64,000 nt of DNA. Origin: Mycolicibacterium crocinum (lineage in GTDB: Bacteria; Actinomycetota; Actinomycetes; Mycobacteriales; Mycobacteriaceae). The stretch's first letter is position 1. Every line of letters starts with the position of its first letter. Under the pieces are notes generated by a model that did no database searches, was not told the origin of the DNA, and saw only the letters and a program-made list of their open reading frames with translations. Location of the stretch: assembly GCF_022370635.2 (NCBI RefSeq), contig NZ_CP092362.2:4836001-4900000 (forward strand), written 5' to 3'. Of the stretch, positions 1 to 7,654 are shown piece by piece. The translations under genes were made by a program, and so were the position numbers.

Positions 1-27
1 GCGGCGTCTCTATTCTTGTTTGCCTGC

Positions 28-68
28 TCCCTCCCCGGGTATCGATCTGGGACAACTCGAGGGAGGGA
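28..68 (+). promoter_or_regulatory. Possible ribosome-site-masking hairpin
   Basis: TCCCTCCC at 28-35 is a perfect 8-base complement of GGGAGGGA at 61-68, which contains the Shine-Dalgarno sequence of the DUF4383 gene starting at 75. If transcription starts upstream of 28, the ribosome site could be occluded. A weak promoter reading (TTGTTT at 16-21, TATCGA at 40-45) would start transcription downstream of the pairing arm and make the hairpin irrelevant. Confidence 0.3.
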
Positions 69-74
69 ACATCC

Positions 75-548
75 ATGTCAGTCACAATCACCCGAACGCG
101 GGGATATACGGCGGTCCAGAAGGCAGCATTCGCTGTTGGGGCGGTCTTCCTTTTGGTGGGCATCCTCGGCTTCATCCCGGGCATCACCACCAACTACGAC
201 ATGCTGCAGGGCGCAGGCCACCACTCCGGAGCTCAGCTGCTGGGGATCTTCAACGTGTCGGTGCTGCACAACATCGTTCACCTGATCTTCGGCGTAGCCG
301 GACTGCTGCTGGCCCGGGCCGTCAACACCGCCCGCGGCTACCTGATCGGCGGTGGCGTCATCTACCTGGTGCTCTGGCTCTACGGACTGGTGATCGACCG
401 CGAAAGCCAGGCCAACTTCATCCCGGTCAACACCGCCGACAATTGGCTGCACTTCGTCCTCGGCGCCGCGATGATCGCCCTTGGCGTGCTGCTCACCCGG
501 CGTACTGCGATGACGTCGGATACCGCGGTGCCGCGCACGACGCGCTGA
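75..548 (+). CDS. DUF4383 membrane protein, first copy
   Basis: This is a small integral membrane protein of 157 residues with four hydrophobic segments (about 15-38, 58-84, 90-112 and 128-148). It matches the DUF4383 family by the helix pattern, a HNIVHL segment after helix two and a DNWLHF segment before helix four. The function of the family is not known. The ATG at 75 is chosen because GGGAGGG at 61-67 precedes it at normal spacing. The next gene (578-1087) is a paralogue in the same orientation, so this is a tandem duplication, probably one transcript. The C-terminal tail is polar and probably cytoplasmic. Confidence 0.85.
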   Translation: MSVTITRTRGYTAVQKAAFAVGAVFLLVGILGFIPGITTNYDMLQGAGHHSGAQLLGIFNVSVLHNIVHLIFGVAGLLLARAVNTARGYLIGGGVIYLVLWLYGLVIDRESQANFIPVNTADNWLHFVLGAAMIALGVLLTRRTAMTSDTAVPRTTR

Positions 549-577
549 CCGCGGGTTGATCGCGCGTATTGACGGGT

Positions 578-1087
578 ATGCAGACTTCCGTGGAGACAGC
601 CCGTTCCGGCAGGCTCCAGCGACCGCGGATCGGCCTGCTGGCGGTACAGGGGGCCGCGGTGCTTGTCGCCGCGGCATTCCTCGCCGTCGCGATCGCCGGC
701 TTCATCCCCGGGCTGACCACCCACTTGGATCAGCTGCACTGGGCGCACGGCTCGCACTCTGAACTCTTCGGCGTCTTCGAGGTGTCGGTGGTGCACAACC
801 TCTTCCACCTCGCGTTCGGCGTGGCGGGCCTGGTGCTCGCGCGCACGTTCGCCCGTGCGCGGGCCTACCTGATCGGCGGCGGGGTGATCTATCTCGGCCT
901 GTGGGTGTACGGCCTGCTGATCGACCTCGCCGGGCCGCGAAACATGCTGCCACTCAACAACGCCGACAACTGGCTGCACTTCGCGATCGGCGTGGTGATG
1001 GTCGTGCTGGGCCTCACGCTGGCGGGCACCAAGACGCCCACCGGGGCCGACGGAGAGCCGCTGATCCTGCCGGAGGACGAGGACTGA
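578..1087 (+). CDS. DUF4383 membrane protein, second copy
   Basis: This 169-residue membrane protein is a paralogue of the gene at 75-548. It shares the repeated pattern of a FIPGLTTH-type segment after helix one, HNLFHLAFGVAG in the middle and NNADNWLHF before the last helix. Four transmembrane segments are predicted by eye. The ATG at 578 is preferred over a TTG at 569. The gap to the first copy is 29 bases, so the two are probably co-transcribed. It ends seven bases from the 3' end of the convergent ppx2 gene. No catalytic residues are visible; function unknown. Confidence 0.85.
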   Translation: MQTSVETARSGRLQRPRIGLLAVQGAAVLVAAAFLAVAIAGFIPGLTTHLDQLHWAHGSHSELFGVFEVSVVHNLFHLAFGVAGLVLARTFARARAYLIGGGVIYLGLWVYGLLIDLAGPRNMLPLNNADNWLHFAIGVVMVVLGLTLAGTKTPTGADGEPLILPEDED

Positions 1088-1094
1088 GCGACGC

Positions 1095-2057
1095 TCAGGC
1101 GATCGACAGCGCGATGCCGTCGAGGATGTCATGCTCGCTGACCACCAGTTCGTCGATGCCGGCCCGCTGCCCCAACGCGTAGGCCAGCTCCTCGACGACG
1201 ATCGAGCCGCCGCCGATCACGTCCACGCGGCCTTCGTGCATCGGGCCGAGCGCGGCGCGCTGCTTGCGGGTCATCCCGACGAGCTGGTCGCAGACCGCCA
1301 AGAGATCCGGGAAGCCGACGCGGGAGAGGTGGATCGCCTCCGGGTCGTAGGTGGTCAGGTGTTGGGCCAGTGCGGCGATCGTGGTGAAGGTGCCCGCCAC
1401 GCCGACCCAGGTTTTGGCCTGATCGACCGGCACCACCCGCAGCGCCTCGCCGAGCCGTTCCCGCACCACATCCCGCGCGGCAGCGATCTCGGCCGCGGTC
1501 GGCGGATCGGAGTGCAGGCAGCGCTCGGTGAGCCGCACGCAGCCGATATCGGCCGAGAAACTGGCCTGCACGCCGCCCGCCTCGTTACCCAGCACCACTT
1601 CGGTGGAACCGCCGCCGAGGTCGACAACCACGAAAGGTGCTGCGGCACTATCAAGTTCACCTACCGCGCCGTTGAAGGACAACTCGGCTTCCTCCTCGCC
1701 GGTGATCACCTCGGCGACCGCACCGGGCACCGCCGGGTCCAGCACCTCGGCGGTCATCGCGAAGAACTCGTCGCGGTTGGACGCATCCCGCGTCGCTGAC
1801 GTCGCGACCATCCGCACCTTGCCGACGTCGAACTGTTTCAGCAAGGCGGCGTAGTCGGCCAGTGCGGCCCGCGTGCGGGCCAACGCATCCGGGGCGAACT
1901 GCCCGGTGGCGTCGACACCTTGCCCCAGCCGCACGATGCGCATCTCCCGGTGCACATCGTGGAGGCGCCCGGCGGCCAGGTCGGCGATCAGCAGCCGGAT
2001 CGAGTTGGTGCCGCAGTCAATGGCCGCAACCCGGTTCGTCTCTACGTTGATGTCCAC
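1095..2057 (-). CDS. ppx2: Exopolyphosphatase Ppx2 (Ppx/GppA family)
   Basis: This is a Ppx/GppA phosphatase of the sugar kinase/Hsp70/actin fold. Such enzymes remove terminal phosphate from polyphosphate or hydrolyse pppGpp. It is 320 residues long, the short one-module form typical of mycobacteria. Motifs seen are the phosphate-1 loop DCGTNSIRLL (residues 14-23), the VVDLGGGSTE loop near residue 147 and the C-terminal VIGGGSIVVEEL segment. The GTG at 2057 overlaps the upstream DUF501 gene by 16 bases, implying translational coupling. It is the last gene of the eno-ftsB-DUF501 run and corresponds to Rv1026 as I know it. Substrate preference cannot be read from sequence. Confidence 0.9.
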   Translation of the reverse strand: MDINVETNRVAAIDCGTNSIRLLIADLAAGRLHDVHREMRIVRLGQGVDATGQFAPDALARTRAALADYAALLKQFDVGKVRMVATSATRDASNRDEFFAMTAEVLDPAVPGAVAEVITGEEEAELSFNGAVGELDSAAAPFVVVDLGGGSTEVVLGNEAGGVQASFSADIGCVRLTERCLHSDPPTAAEIAAARDVVRERLGEALRVVPVDQAKTWVGVAGTFTTIAALAQHLTTYDPEAIHLSRVGFPDLLAVCDQLVGMTRKQRAALGPMHEGRVDVIGGGSIVVEELAYALGQRAGIDELVVSEHDILDGIALSIA

Positions 2058-2539
2058 TCCCCTTTGTCGAGAATTCCCGCCATCCCCGGCTCGGCGGCCA
2101 GTACTGCCAACGCTTCGTCACCAAACGGGTTGACGCCGCGGCCTTTTGCCAACGAATGCGCGATCACCACGTGCAAGCACTTGACCCGGTCGGGCATGCC
2201 GCCCCCGGTGAACGTCGTACCCAACGGCTCGATGGCGTCGCGCTCGGCCAGATACGACTCGTGTGCCCGCCGGTACGCGGCGGCGAGCTCCTGGTCCTGC
2301 TGCAGCCGCTCGCTCATCTCCCGCATCAGCCCGTCGGACTCCAGCCGGCTCGCGGCGGCGGTCAACACCGGGTGCGTCAGGTAGTACAGCGTCGGGAACG
2401 GGGTGCCGTCCGGCAGCCGGGGCGCCGTTTTCACCACTGCCGGTTCACCATTGGGGCATCGGTAGGCGATCTCCAGGACGCCGCGCGGCTCACGACCCAG
2501 CTGCCGCGCCACCGCGTCGAGATCGGCGGGATCAACCAC
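2042..2539 (-). CDS. DUF501 family protein
   Basis: This is a conserved 165-residue soluble protein of the DUF501 family, found in actinobacteria next to ftsB/divIC-like and ppx genes. The biochemical function is unknown. The GTG at 2539 gives a product beginning MVDPADLDAV; the longer reading upstream of it is low-complexity sequence that shadows the ftsB-like gene in another frame. A conserved-looking segment PTLYYLTHPVL lies in the middle and HSLAKGRGVNPFGDEAL near the end. It overlaps the 3' end of the ftsB-like gene by eight bases and the start of ppx2 by 16 bases, so the three are probably translated together. Confidence 0.85.
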   Translation of the reverse strand: MVDPADLDAVARQLGREPRGVLEIAYRCPNGEPAVVKTAPRLPDGTPFPTLYYLTHPVLTAAASRLESDGLMREMSERLQQDQELAAAYRRAHESYLAERDAIEPLGTTFTGGGMPDRVKCLHVVIAHSLAKGRGVNPFGDEALAVLAAEPGMAGILDKGEWTST

Positions 2540-3236
2540 CGGGCGTCGCAGGTGGGGCGGGGGCGGGCGCGGGCTCCGGCGGCGGCAGTCCGGGGTCGGT
2601 GGCCGGGACCGGCGGTGGGCCGTGCGGAGTGTCGGCGATGGTGTGCCACAACGAGGTGTACCACGGGTCGTTGCTGCGCACCGGGGCGACCTGCGGGCCG
2701 GTGTCGGGGGCGACGGCGGCACCGGCGGGCAACTGCACCTGATACGGAATGTCGCCGGGCATCACGAACCCCAGCCGCTCGCGGGCTTGGGCGGCGATGT
2801 ACACCGGATCCGCCAGCTTGTCCTTCTGCGCCTGCAGATCGGCAATCTGCTTGCGCAGTGCGGCTTCTGACGCGGCGAGTTGTTTCATCTCGGTGCGCTG
2901 CGCGAAATAGGTGCGCACCGGTCCGGCGATGGTCAGGGTGAGCACGCAGACCACCGCCGCCAGAATGGCCGCGCGGCGCGCCGTGAAGCCGAGCCGCTGC
3001 TCACTCTGGTGCTCGGCCGACGCGGCGATCGCGCGCCGGACCGGTTCGGTGACGCTGTGGCCTCGACCGGTTGTCGCCGACGCGGCGGCTCCGACCGCCT
3101 CCGGCGCGGCTTTGGCCTCGGTAGGCCGCGGTTCCCGCTTGGCCGCAGGCGACGTACGCGAGCGGACCCGACCCGACGCCCCCGGCCGGGAGGCCGGTGA
3201 GCGTCGCCTCGAGTCGGGCCGCTTGCTTTCCGCCAC
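2532..3236 (-). CDS. FtsB/DivIC-like septum formation protein
   Basis: This is a bitopic membrane protein of the septum formation initiator (FtsB/DivIC) family, expected to work with FtsL and FtsQ in the divisome. The 234 residues comprise a long basic, disordered cytoplasmic N-terminus (1-85), one transmembrane helix (about 89-110), a periplasmic coiled coil (about 115-145, rich in Leu, Gln and Lys), the family segment ARERLGFVMPGD (about 150-162), and a proline/alanine-rich C-terminal tail. The GTG start at 3236 lies 15 bases after the eno stop. It corresponds to Rv1024. The long N-terminal extension is normal in mycobacteria. Confidence 0.88.
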   Translation of the reverse strand: MAESKRPDSRRRSPASRPGASGRVRSRTSPAAKREPRPTEAKAAPEAVGAAASATTGRGHSVTEPVRRAIAASAEHQSEQRLGFTARRAAILAAVVCVLTLTIAGPVRTYFAQRTEMKQLAASEAALRKQIADLQAQKDKLADPVYIAAQARERLGFVMPGDIPYQVQLPAGAAVAPDTGPQVAPVRSNDPWYTSLWHTIADTPHGPPPVPATDPGLPPPEPAPAPAPPATPGG

Positions 3237-3251
3237 AGTCTCTTTCGAGTC

Positions 3252-4538
3252 CTACTCGCCGACCACGAACCGCGGGAATGCGAGATCGCCGGCGTAGCGC
3301 GCGGCATCGCCGAGCGCCTCCTCGATGCGCAGCAGCTGGTTGTACTTGGCCACCCGCTCGCTGCGCGCCGGCGCACCGGTCTTGATCTGTCCGCTGCTGA
3401 CGGCCACCGCCAGGTCGGCGATCGTGGTGTCCTCGGTCTCGCCGCTGCGGTGGCTCATCATCGTGCGGTAGCCGCTGTTGTGGGCCAGCGCCACGGCGTC
3501 GAGCGTCTCGGTGAGCGTGCCGATCTGGTTGACCTTCACCAACAGTGCGTTGGCCGCGCCGCGCTCGATACCGTCCTCGAGCCGTTCGGGATTGGTGACG
3601 AACAGGTCGTCGCCGACCAACTGCACCCGGTCACCGATCGCGGTGGTGAGCTCGACCCAGCCGTCCCAGTCGTCCTCGGACAGCGGATCCTCGATCGACA
3701 CCAGCGCGTAGGAGTCCAGCAGTTCGGCGTAGAACTGCCCCATCTGCTCTGCGGTGCGGACCTCTTTCTCGAAGGCGTAACCCTTACCTGCGGTGAAGAA
3801 TTCGGTTGCCGCCACATCGAGGGCCAGTGCGACGTCGGTGCCGAGCGTGAAGCCGGCCGCCTCGATGGCCGTGCCGATCAGATCGAGCGCGGCCTTGGTG
3901 CCCGCGACGTCCGGCGCGAAGCCGCCCTCGTCACCAAGCCCGGTGGAAAGGCCCTGCTTCTTGAGCACCGACTTCAGCGAGTGGTAGACCTCGGCGCCCC
4001 AGCGCAGCGCCTCCTTGAAGCTGGGCGCCCCGATCGGCGCGACCATGAACTCCTGGACGTCGACGCCGGTGTCGGCATGCGCGCCGCCGTTGAGGATGTT
4101 CATCATCGGCACCGGCAGGATGTGGGCGTTGGGTCCGCCGAGGTAGCGGAACAGGGGCAGGGCCGCGGAGTCGGCGGCGGCCTTGGCCACCGCGAGGGAG
4201 ACGCCGAGGATGGCGTTGGCGCCCAGCCGCGACTTGTCAGGGGTGCCGTCCAGGTCCAGCAGCGCCTGGTCGACGAGACGCTGATCGTCGGCCGACAGCC
4301 CGATGACCGCGGGGGCGATCTCGTCGAGCACCGCCTCGACGGCCTTCTCCACACCCTTGCCGCCGTAGCGGGCCGCGCCGTCGCGCAGCTCGACGGCCTC
4401 ATGCTCGCCGGTCGACGCGCCGGACGGGACGGCGGCACGCGCGAAGGTGCCGTCGATCAGGGCCACCTCGACCTCGACGGTCGGGTTGCCGCGGGAGTCG
4501 AGGATCTCGCGGGCCGCGACCTGCTCGATGATGGGCAC
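3252..4538 (-). CDS. eno: Enolase
   Basis: Enolase converts 2-phosphoglycerate to phosphoenolpyruvate in glycolysis and gluconeogenesis. The 428-residue length is standard. Recognisable elements are the N-terminal REILDSRGNPTVEVEV, the substrate-loop region SGASTGEHEA, the metal-site segment GDDLFVTN, the catalytic lysine region LLVKVNQIGT, and SHRSGETEDT near the C-terminus. The GTG at 4538 is supported by AAGGAG just upstream on the minus strand (about 4545-4550). It heads the run eno-ftsB-DUF501-ppx2. A short hairpin (CGTCG/CGACG) lies in its 75-base leader towards lpqU. Confidence 0.98.
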   Translation of the reverse strand: MPIIEQVAAREILDSRGNPTVEVEVALIDGTFARAAVPSGASTGEHEAVELRDGAARYGGKGVEKAVEAVLDEIAPAVIGLSADDQRLVDQALLDLDGTPDKSRLGANAILGVSLAVAKAAADSAALPLFRYLGGPNAHILPVPMMNILNGGAHADTGVDVQEFMVAPIGAPSFKEALRWGAEVYHSLKSVLKKQGLSTGLGDEGGFAPDVAGTKAALDLIGTAIEAAGFTLGTDVALALDVAATEFFTAGKGYAFEKEVRTAEQMGQFYAELLDSYALVSIEDPLSEDDWDGWVELTTAIGDRVQLVGDDLFVTNPERLEDGIERGAANALLVKVNQIGTLTETLDAVALAHNSGYRTMMSHRSGETEDTTIADLAVAVSSGQIKTGAPARSERVAKYNQLLRIEEALGDAARYAGDLAFPRFVVGE

Positions 4539-4613
4539 TGGCTGTCTCCTTGCGTCGTGGTGTGCGACGAATAGCCTAAATGGTCGCGTGCACGCTGGCC
4601 TCGTAGAGCTGGG

Positions 4614-5345
4614 TCAGAGCGCGTGCCCCTCGGCGTACGCCGTCGCCCAGTCCCGCACGGTGCGGGCGTACTGGTCGGAGTGGTTGTAGGCGTGCAGCGC
4701 GTTCATCCATCCGCGTGGCGAGGCCAGGTCCTTGCCGCGGAAGCACAGGTACCCCGCCGCCGACAGCGCTGCGTCGTCGATGTTGTCCGGGCTGATCACC
4801 CCGTCGTTGTTGGCGTCGACGCCGTAGAGCCGCCACGTCTCGGGGATGAACTGCATCGGGCCCATCGCCCGGGCATAGACCGGCTCGTCATTGGCCAGGG
4901 TCTGCTCGTCGTCGATGATCTCGAGATTGCCGTTAGTGCCGTCGAGATGCACTCCCCTGATCGGCGGGCTGACGTCGCCATTGGGCGCGATGATCGCGTC
5001 GCGGTAGGTGCCGTGGTGGCTTTCGACCATGCCGATGCCGGCCAGCGTCGTCCAAGCCAGATGGCAGTTGGGGTTTTCCACCTCGGCCACCCGCGCGGCA
5101 TAGGCATAGGCCTCCAGCGACGTGATCGGGATACCGAGCGCGGGTGCCCGCTGCGCGGCCCACTGGTGCAGCTGATCGGCCGGGCGGCCCTTGGCGTGGG
5201 TGTCGACCGCAGGCACCGGATCGCCCGGCGGCGGCGGGACACCGTCGGGAATCGGCGTGCCCAGCTGCCAGGAGCAACTTGCCGCCAGCAACATGGCCGC
5301 CGCCGCAATGACGGCGACAGCACGCAGCCAACGCGTTGACGACAC
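4614..5345 (-). CDS. lpqU: Lipoprotein lytic transglycosylase LpqU
   Basis: This predicted exported lipoprotein of 243 residues belongs to the lytic murein transglycosylase (SLT/MltB-like) family and should act on peptidoglycan outside the membrane. The N-terminal signal ends in a lipobox (LLAASC, Cys about residue 24). The catalytic-domain marks are GIGMVESHHG (probable catalytic Glu), GPMQFIPETWR and a C-terminal ALHAYNHSDQYA segment. It matches Rv1022 (lpqU) in position next to eno. The GTG at 5345 gives a complete signal peptide. It is on the same strand as eno with a 75-base gap, so a shared transcript is possible. Confidence 0.88.
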   Translation of the reverse strand: MSSTRWLRAVAVIAAAAMLLAASCSWQLGTPIPDGVPPPPGDPVPAVDTHAKGRPADQLHQWAAQRAPALGIPITSLEAYAYAARVAEVENPNCHLAWTTLAGIGMVESHHGTYRDAIIAPNGDVSPPIRGVHLDGTNGNLEIIDDEQTLANDEPVYARAMGPMQFIPETWRLYGVDANNDGVISPDNIDDAALSAAGYLCFRGKDLASPRGWMNALHAYNHSDQYARTVRDWATAYAEGHAL

Positions 5346-5452
5346 AGCACTCCTCAGGCCTGAATAATCTTGTTCATCGTCCCACGGCTGCCGTGTCGTT
5401 AGTCCCTACCGGCGATGCCGACGAGCCGGTAATTTGGTTACCAAGCATCTGT

Positions 5453-5471
5453 TAAGGTGAGCCGAACCTTG
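5453..5471 (+). promoter_or_regulatory. Candidate IdeR iron box upstream of efeUOB
   Basis: The 19-base site has the half-sites AGGT and ACCT separated by exactly seven bases, the spacing of the IdeR/DtxR box (TTAGGTTAGGCTAACCTAA). By eye 13 of 19 positions match. It lies 54 bases before the efeU start, within the 180-base gap between lpqU and efeU, as expected for iron-dependent repression. A further palindrome TTGGTTACCAA is at 5434-5444. The rest of the gap shows no gene. Confidence 0.65.
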
Positions 5472-5525
5472 GTTTGGTAAGCCTTGCTTGAGCGTGCAAC
5501 CAATGAAGTTAGTTAGGACTCGCCG

Positions 5526-6491
5526 ATGACCGACCTGGCGGCCGTTTCGACCGGCATCCACACCACGTACAGCGCTGCCGCCCCGAATGTCGGCGCGCAG
5601 CTTTTCGGCAGCGGGCTGATCGGTGTTCGCGAGGGTCTCGAGGCCGGGATCATCGTCATGGTCCTGATCGCGTTCCTGGTGAAATCCGACCGCCGCGACG
5701 CCCTGAAGTGGGTATGGCTCGGTGTCGGCGCCGCCGTCCTGATGACGGTGGGCGTGTTCCTGACGATTCAGTACAGCGCCTACACGGTCGACAATCTGGC
5801 CGCCGAGGCCATCGCCGGGGTGGCGTCCCTGGTCGCCGTCGTGATCGTCACCTCGATGGTGCTGTGGATGCGCAAGGCGTCGGCCAGCATGTCCGGGGAT
5901 CTGCGCGCAGGCATGACGAAGGCGCTCGAAACGGGCGCGCTGGCGGTGTTCTCCCTGTCGTTCCTCGCCGTGGGCCGCGAGGGCTTCGAGACGGCGCTGT
6001 TCATGGTGGGCTACGCCGAGGCCGAAACCGCGTGGCCGCTGCTGGGCCTGTTTATCGGCGTGCTGGTGGCAGCCGTGATCGCCTGGGGCATGTACGCCGG
6101 CGCCGTCCGGATCAACCTGGCAAAGTTTTTCTCCTACACCGGCGTGTTCCTGATCCTGGTGGCGGCGGGTGTCCTGTCCTACGGCGTCGGGGCGCTGCAG
6201 ACCGTCGGCTGGGTGCCCGGCCTCGGTAACCGGGCCTTCGACATCAGCGGCGCCTTCAACTGGTCGGCCTGGTACGGCGAGATCATCCAGGGCGTCCTCA
6301 ATGTCACCCCCACCCCGACGGTGCTGCAGCTGATCTGCTGGCTGGCCTACATCGTCGTCGTCCTGGCGCTGTTCCTGCGGCCCACCCGCCCCGCGCCGAA
6401 GCCGGCTCCGGCCACCGACGTCTCTCCCGAGAATGCCGATGCCTCCGAAGAATCGGAGCGCTCTCCCCTTACCGAAAGGTCCCATCAGTGA
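5526..6491 (+). CDS. efeU: FTR1-family iron permease EfeU
   Basis: This is the membrane permease of an EfeUOB-type iron uptake system (FTR1/Fth1 family). It has 321 residues with about seven transmembrane segments. The two iron-binding REGxE motifs typical of this family are present: REGLE (residues 35-39) and REGFE (151-155). The C-terminal tail is hydrophilic and proline-rich. The start ATG at 5526 is preceded by AGGA. The stop overlaps the efeO GTG start by four bases. Control by IdeR is suggested by the box at 5453-5471. Whether it carries ferrous or ferric iron in this organism cannot be told from sequence. Confidence 0.93.
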   Translation: MTDLAAVSTGIHTTYSAAAPNVGAQLFGSGLIGVREGLEAGIIVMVLIAFLVKSDRRDALKWVWLGVGAAVLMTVGVFLTIQYSAYTVDNLAAEAIAGVASLVAVVIVTSMVLWMRKASASMSGDLRAGMTKALETGALAVFSLSFLAVGREGFETALFMVGYAEAETAWPLLGLFIGVLVAAVIAWGMYAGAVRINLAKFFSYTGVFLILVAAGVLSYGVGALQTVGWVPGLGNRAFDISGAFNWSAWYGEIIQGVLNVTPTPTVLQLICWLAYIVVVLALFLRPTRPAPKPAPATDVSPENADASEESERSPLTERSHQ

Positions 6492-7654
6492 CGCTGACCC
6501 ACGGCATCAAGACCGGTACTGCCGCTGCCGCGGCGATTCTGGCCGGAGTCTCCATGGCCGCCTGCACGGCCAAAGAGAACAAGTCCGCGGATTCGAGCAC
6601 CAAGGCGGCGTCCGAGATCACCGTCAACGCCTCCGACACCGAATGCAAGCTGTCGGGCACGCAGGCCCCCACCGGGCCGAGCACCTTCGTGATCACCAAC
6701 AACGGCACCAAGGTCACCGAGTTCTACGTCTACGGCGAGGGCGAGCGGGTGATGGGCGAGGTCGAGAACATCTCCCCCGGACTGCAGCGCAAGCTGGTCG
6801 TGCAGCTCGCCGAGCCCGGCACCTACAAGACGGCGTGCAAGCCCGGCATGATCGGCGACGGTATCCGCGGCGACTTCACGGTCACCGGTAACGCCGTCTC
6901 GGTCGACACCCAAGGCGAATTCAAGGAAGCCAGCGACAGCTACAAGCGCTACGTCACCAGCCAGAGCGAGGCCCTGATCCCGGCCACCCAGTTGTTCGTC
7001 GACGCCATCAAGAAGGGCGACGTCGCGGCGGCCAAGGCGCAATACCCGGTCGCACGCACCTACTACGAGCGCATCGAGCCGGTGGCCGAATCGTTCCCCA
7101 ACGATCTCGACCCGCGCATCGACCTCCGGGAAGCCGATCTGGAACCGGGCCAGAAGTGGACCGGCTTCCACGCGCTGGAAAAGCAACTCTGGGTCACCGG
7201 TTTGCAGCCCGACGCCAACGCCCTGGCCGACCAGCTGCTGGCCGACATCAAGGAGCTGCACGAAGGTGTGGAGGCACCGGGCTGGACCATCGACTCCACC
7301 CAGATCGCCGGTGGCGCACAGGGTCTGCTCGACGAGATCGCGGCCAGCAAGATCAGCGGTGAAGAGGACATCTTCAGCCACACCGACCTGTGGGACTTCA
7401 ACGCCAACGTCCAGGGCAGCCAGACCGCGGTGGCCTCGGTCCGGCCGATCCTCGACAGCCGCAACGCCGATCTGGGCAAGCGGGTCGACAAGGGCTTCGC
7501 CGACGTGGAAGCGCTGTTGAACAAGTACCGCAAGGGTGACGGCTTCGTCCTCTACGACACCGTGACCGAGCCGCAGCGGCAAGAACTCTCGCGCGCCATC
7601 GACGCGTTGGGCAAGGAAGTTAGCCAGGTGCAGGGTGTCATCGCTCCCCAGTAA
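6488..7654 (+). CDS. efeO: Iron-uptake lipoprotein EfeO (cupredoxin plus M75 domain)
   Basis: EfeO is the extracytoplasmic component that is thought to bind metal and pass it to EfeU. The protein has 388 residues. It starts with a signal peptide with a probable lipid-attachment Cys at residue 26 (context SMAAC, not an ideal lipobox). An N-terminal cupredoxin-like domain (about 40-140) is followed by a C-terminal imelysin/M75 domain (about 150-388) carrying the HxxE metal motif (His228, Glu231). The GTG start at 6488 overlaps the efeU stop by four bases, and the efeB start lies inside its 3' end, so all three are translationally coupled. Confidence 0.92.
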   Translation: MTLTHGIKTGTAAAAAILAGVSMAACTAKENKSADSSTKAASEITVNASDTECKLSGTQAPTGPSTFVITNNGTKVTEFYVYGEGERVMGEVENISPGLQRKLVVQLAEPGTYKTACKPGMIGDGIRGDFTVTGNAVSVDTQGEFKEASDSYKRYVTSQSEALIPATQLFVDAIKKGDVAAAKAQYPVARTYYERIEPVAESFPNDLDPRIDLREADLEPGQKWTGFHALEKQLWVTGLQPDANALADQLLADIKELHEGVEAPGWTIDSTQIAGGAQGLLDEIAASKISGEEDIFSHTDLWDFNANVQGSQTAVASVRPILDSRNADLGKRVDKGFADVEALLNKYRKGDGFVLYDTVTEPQRQELSRAIDALGKEVSQVQGVIAPQ

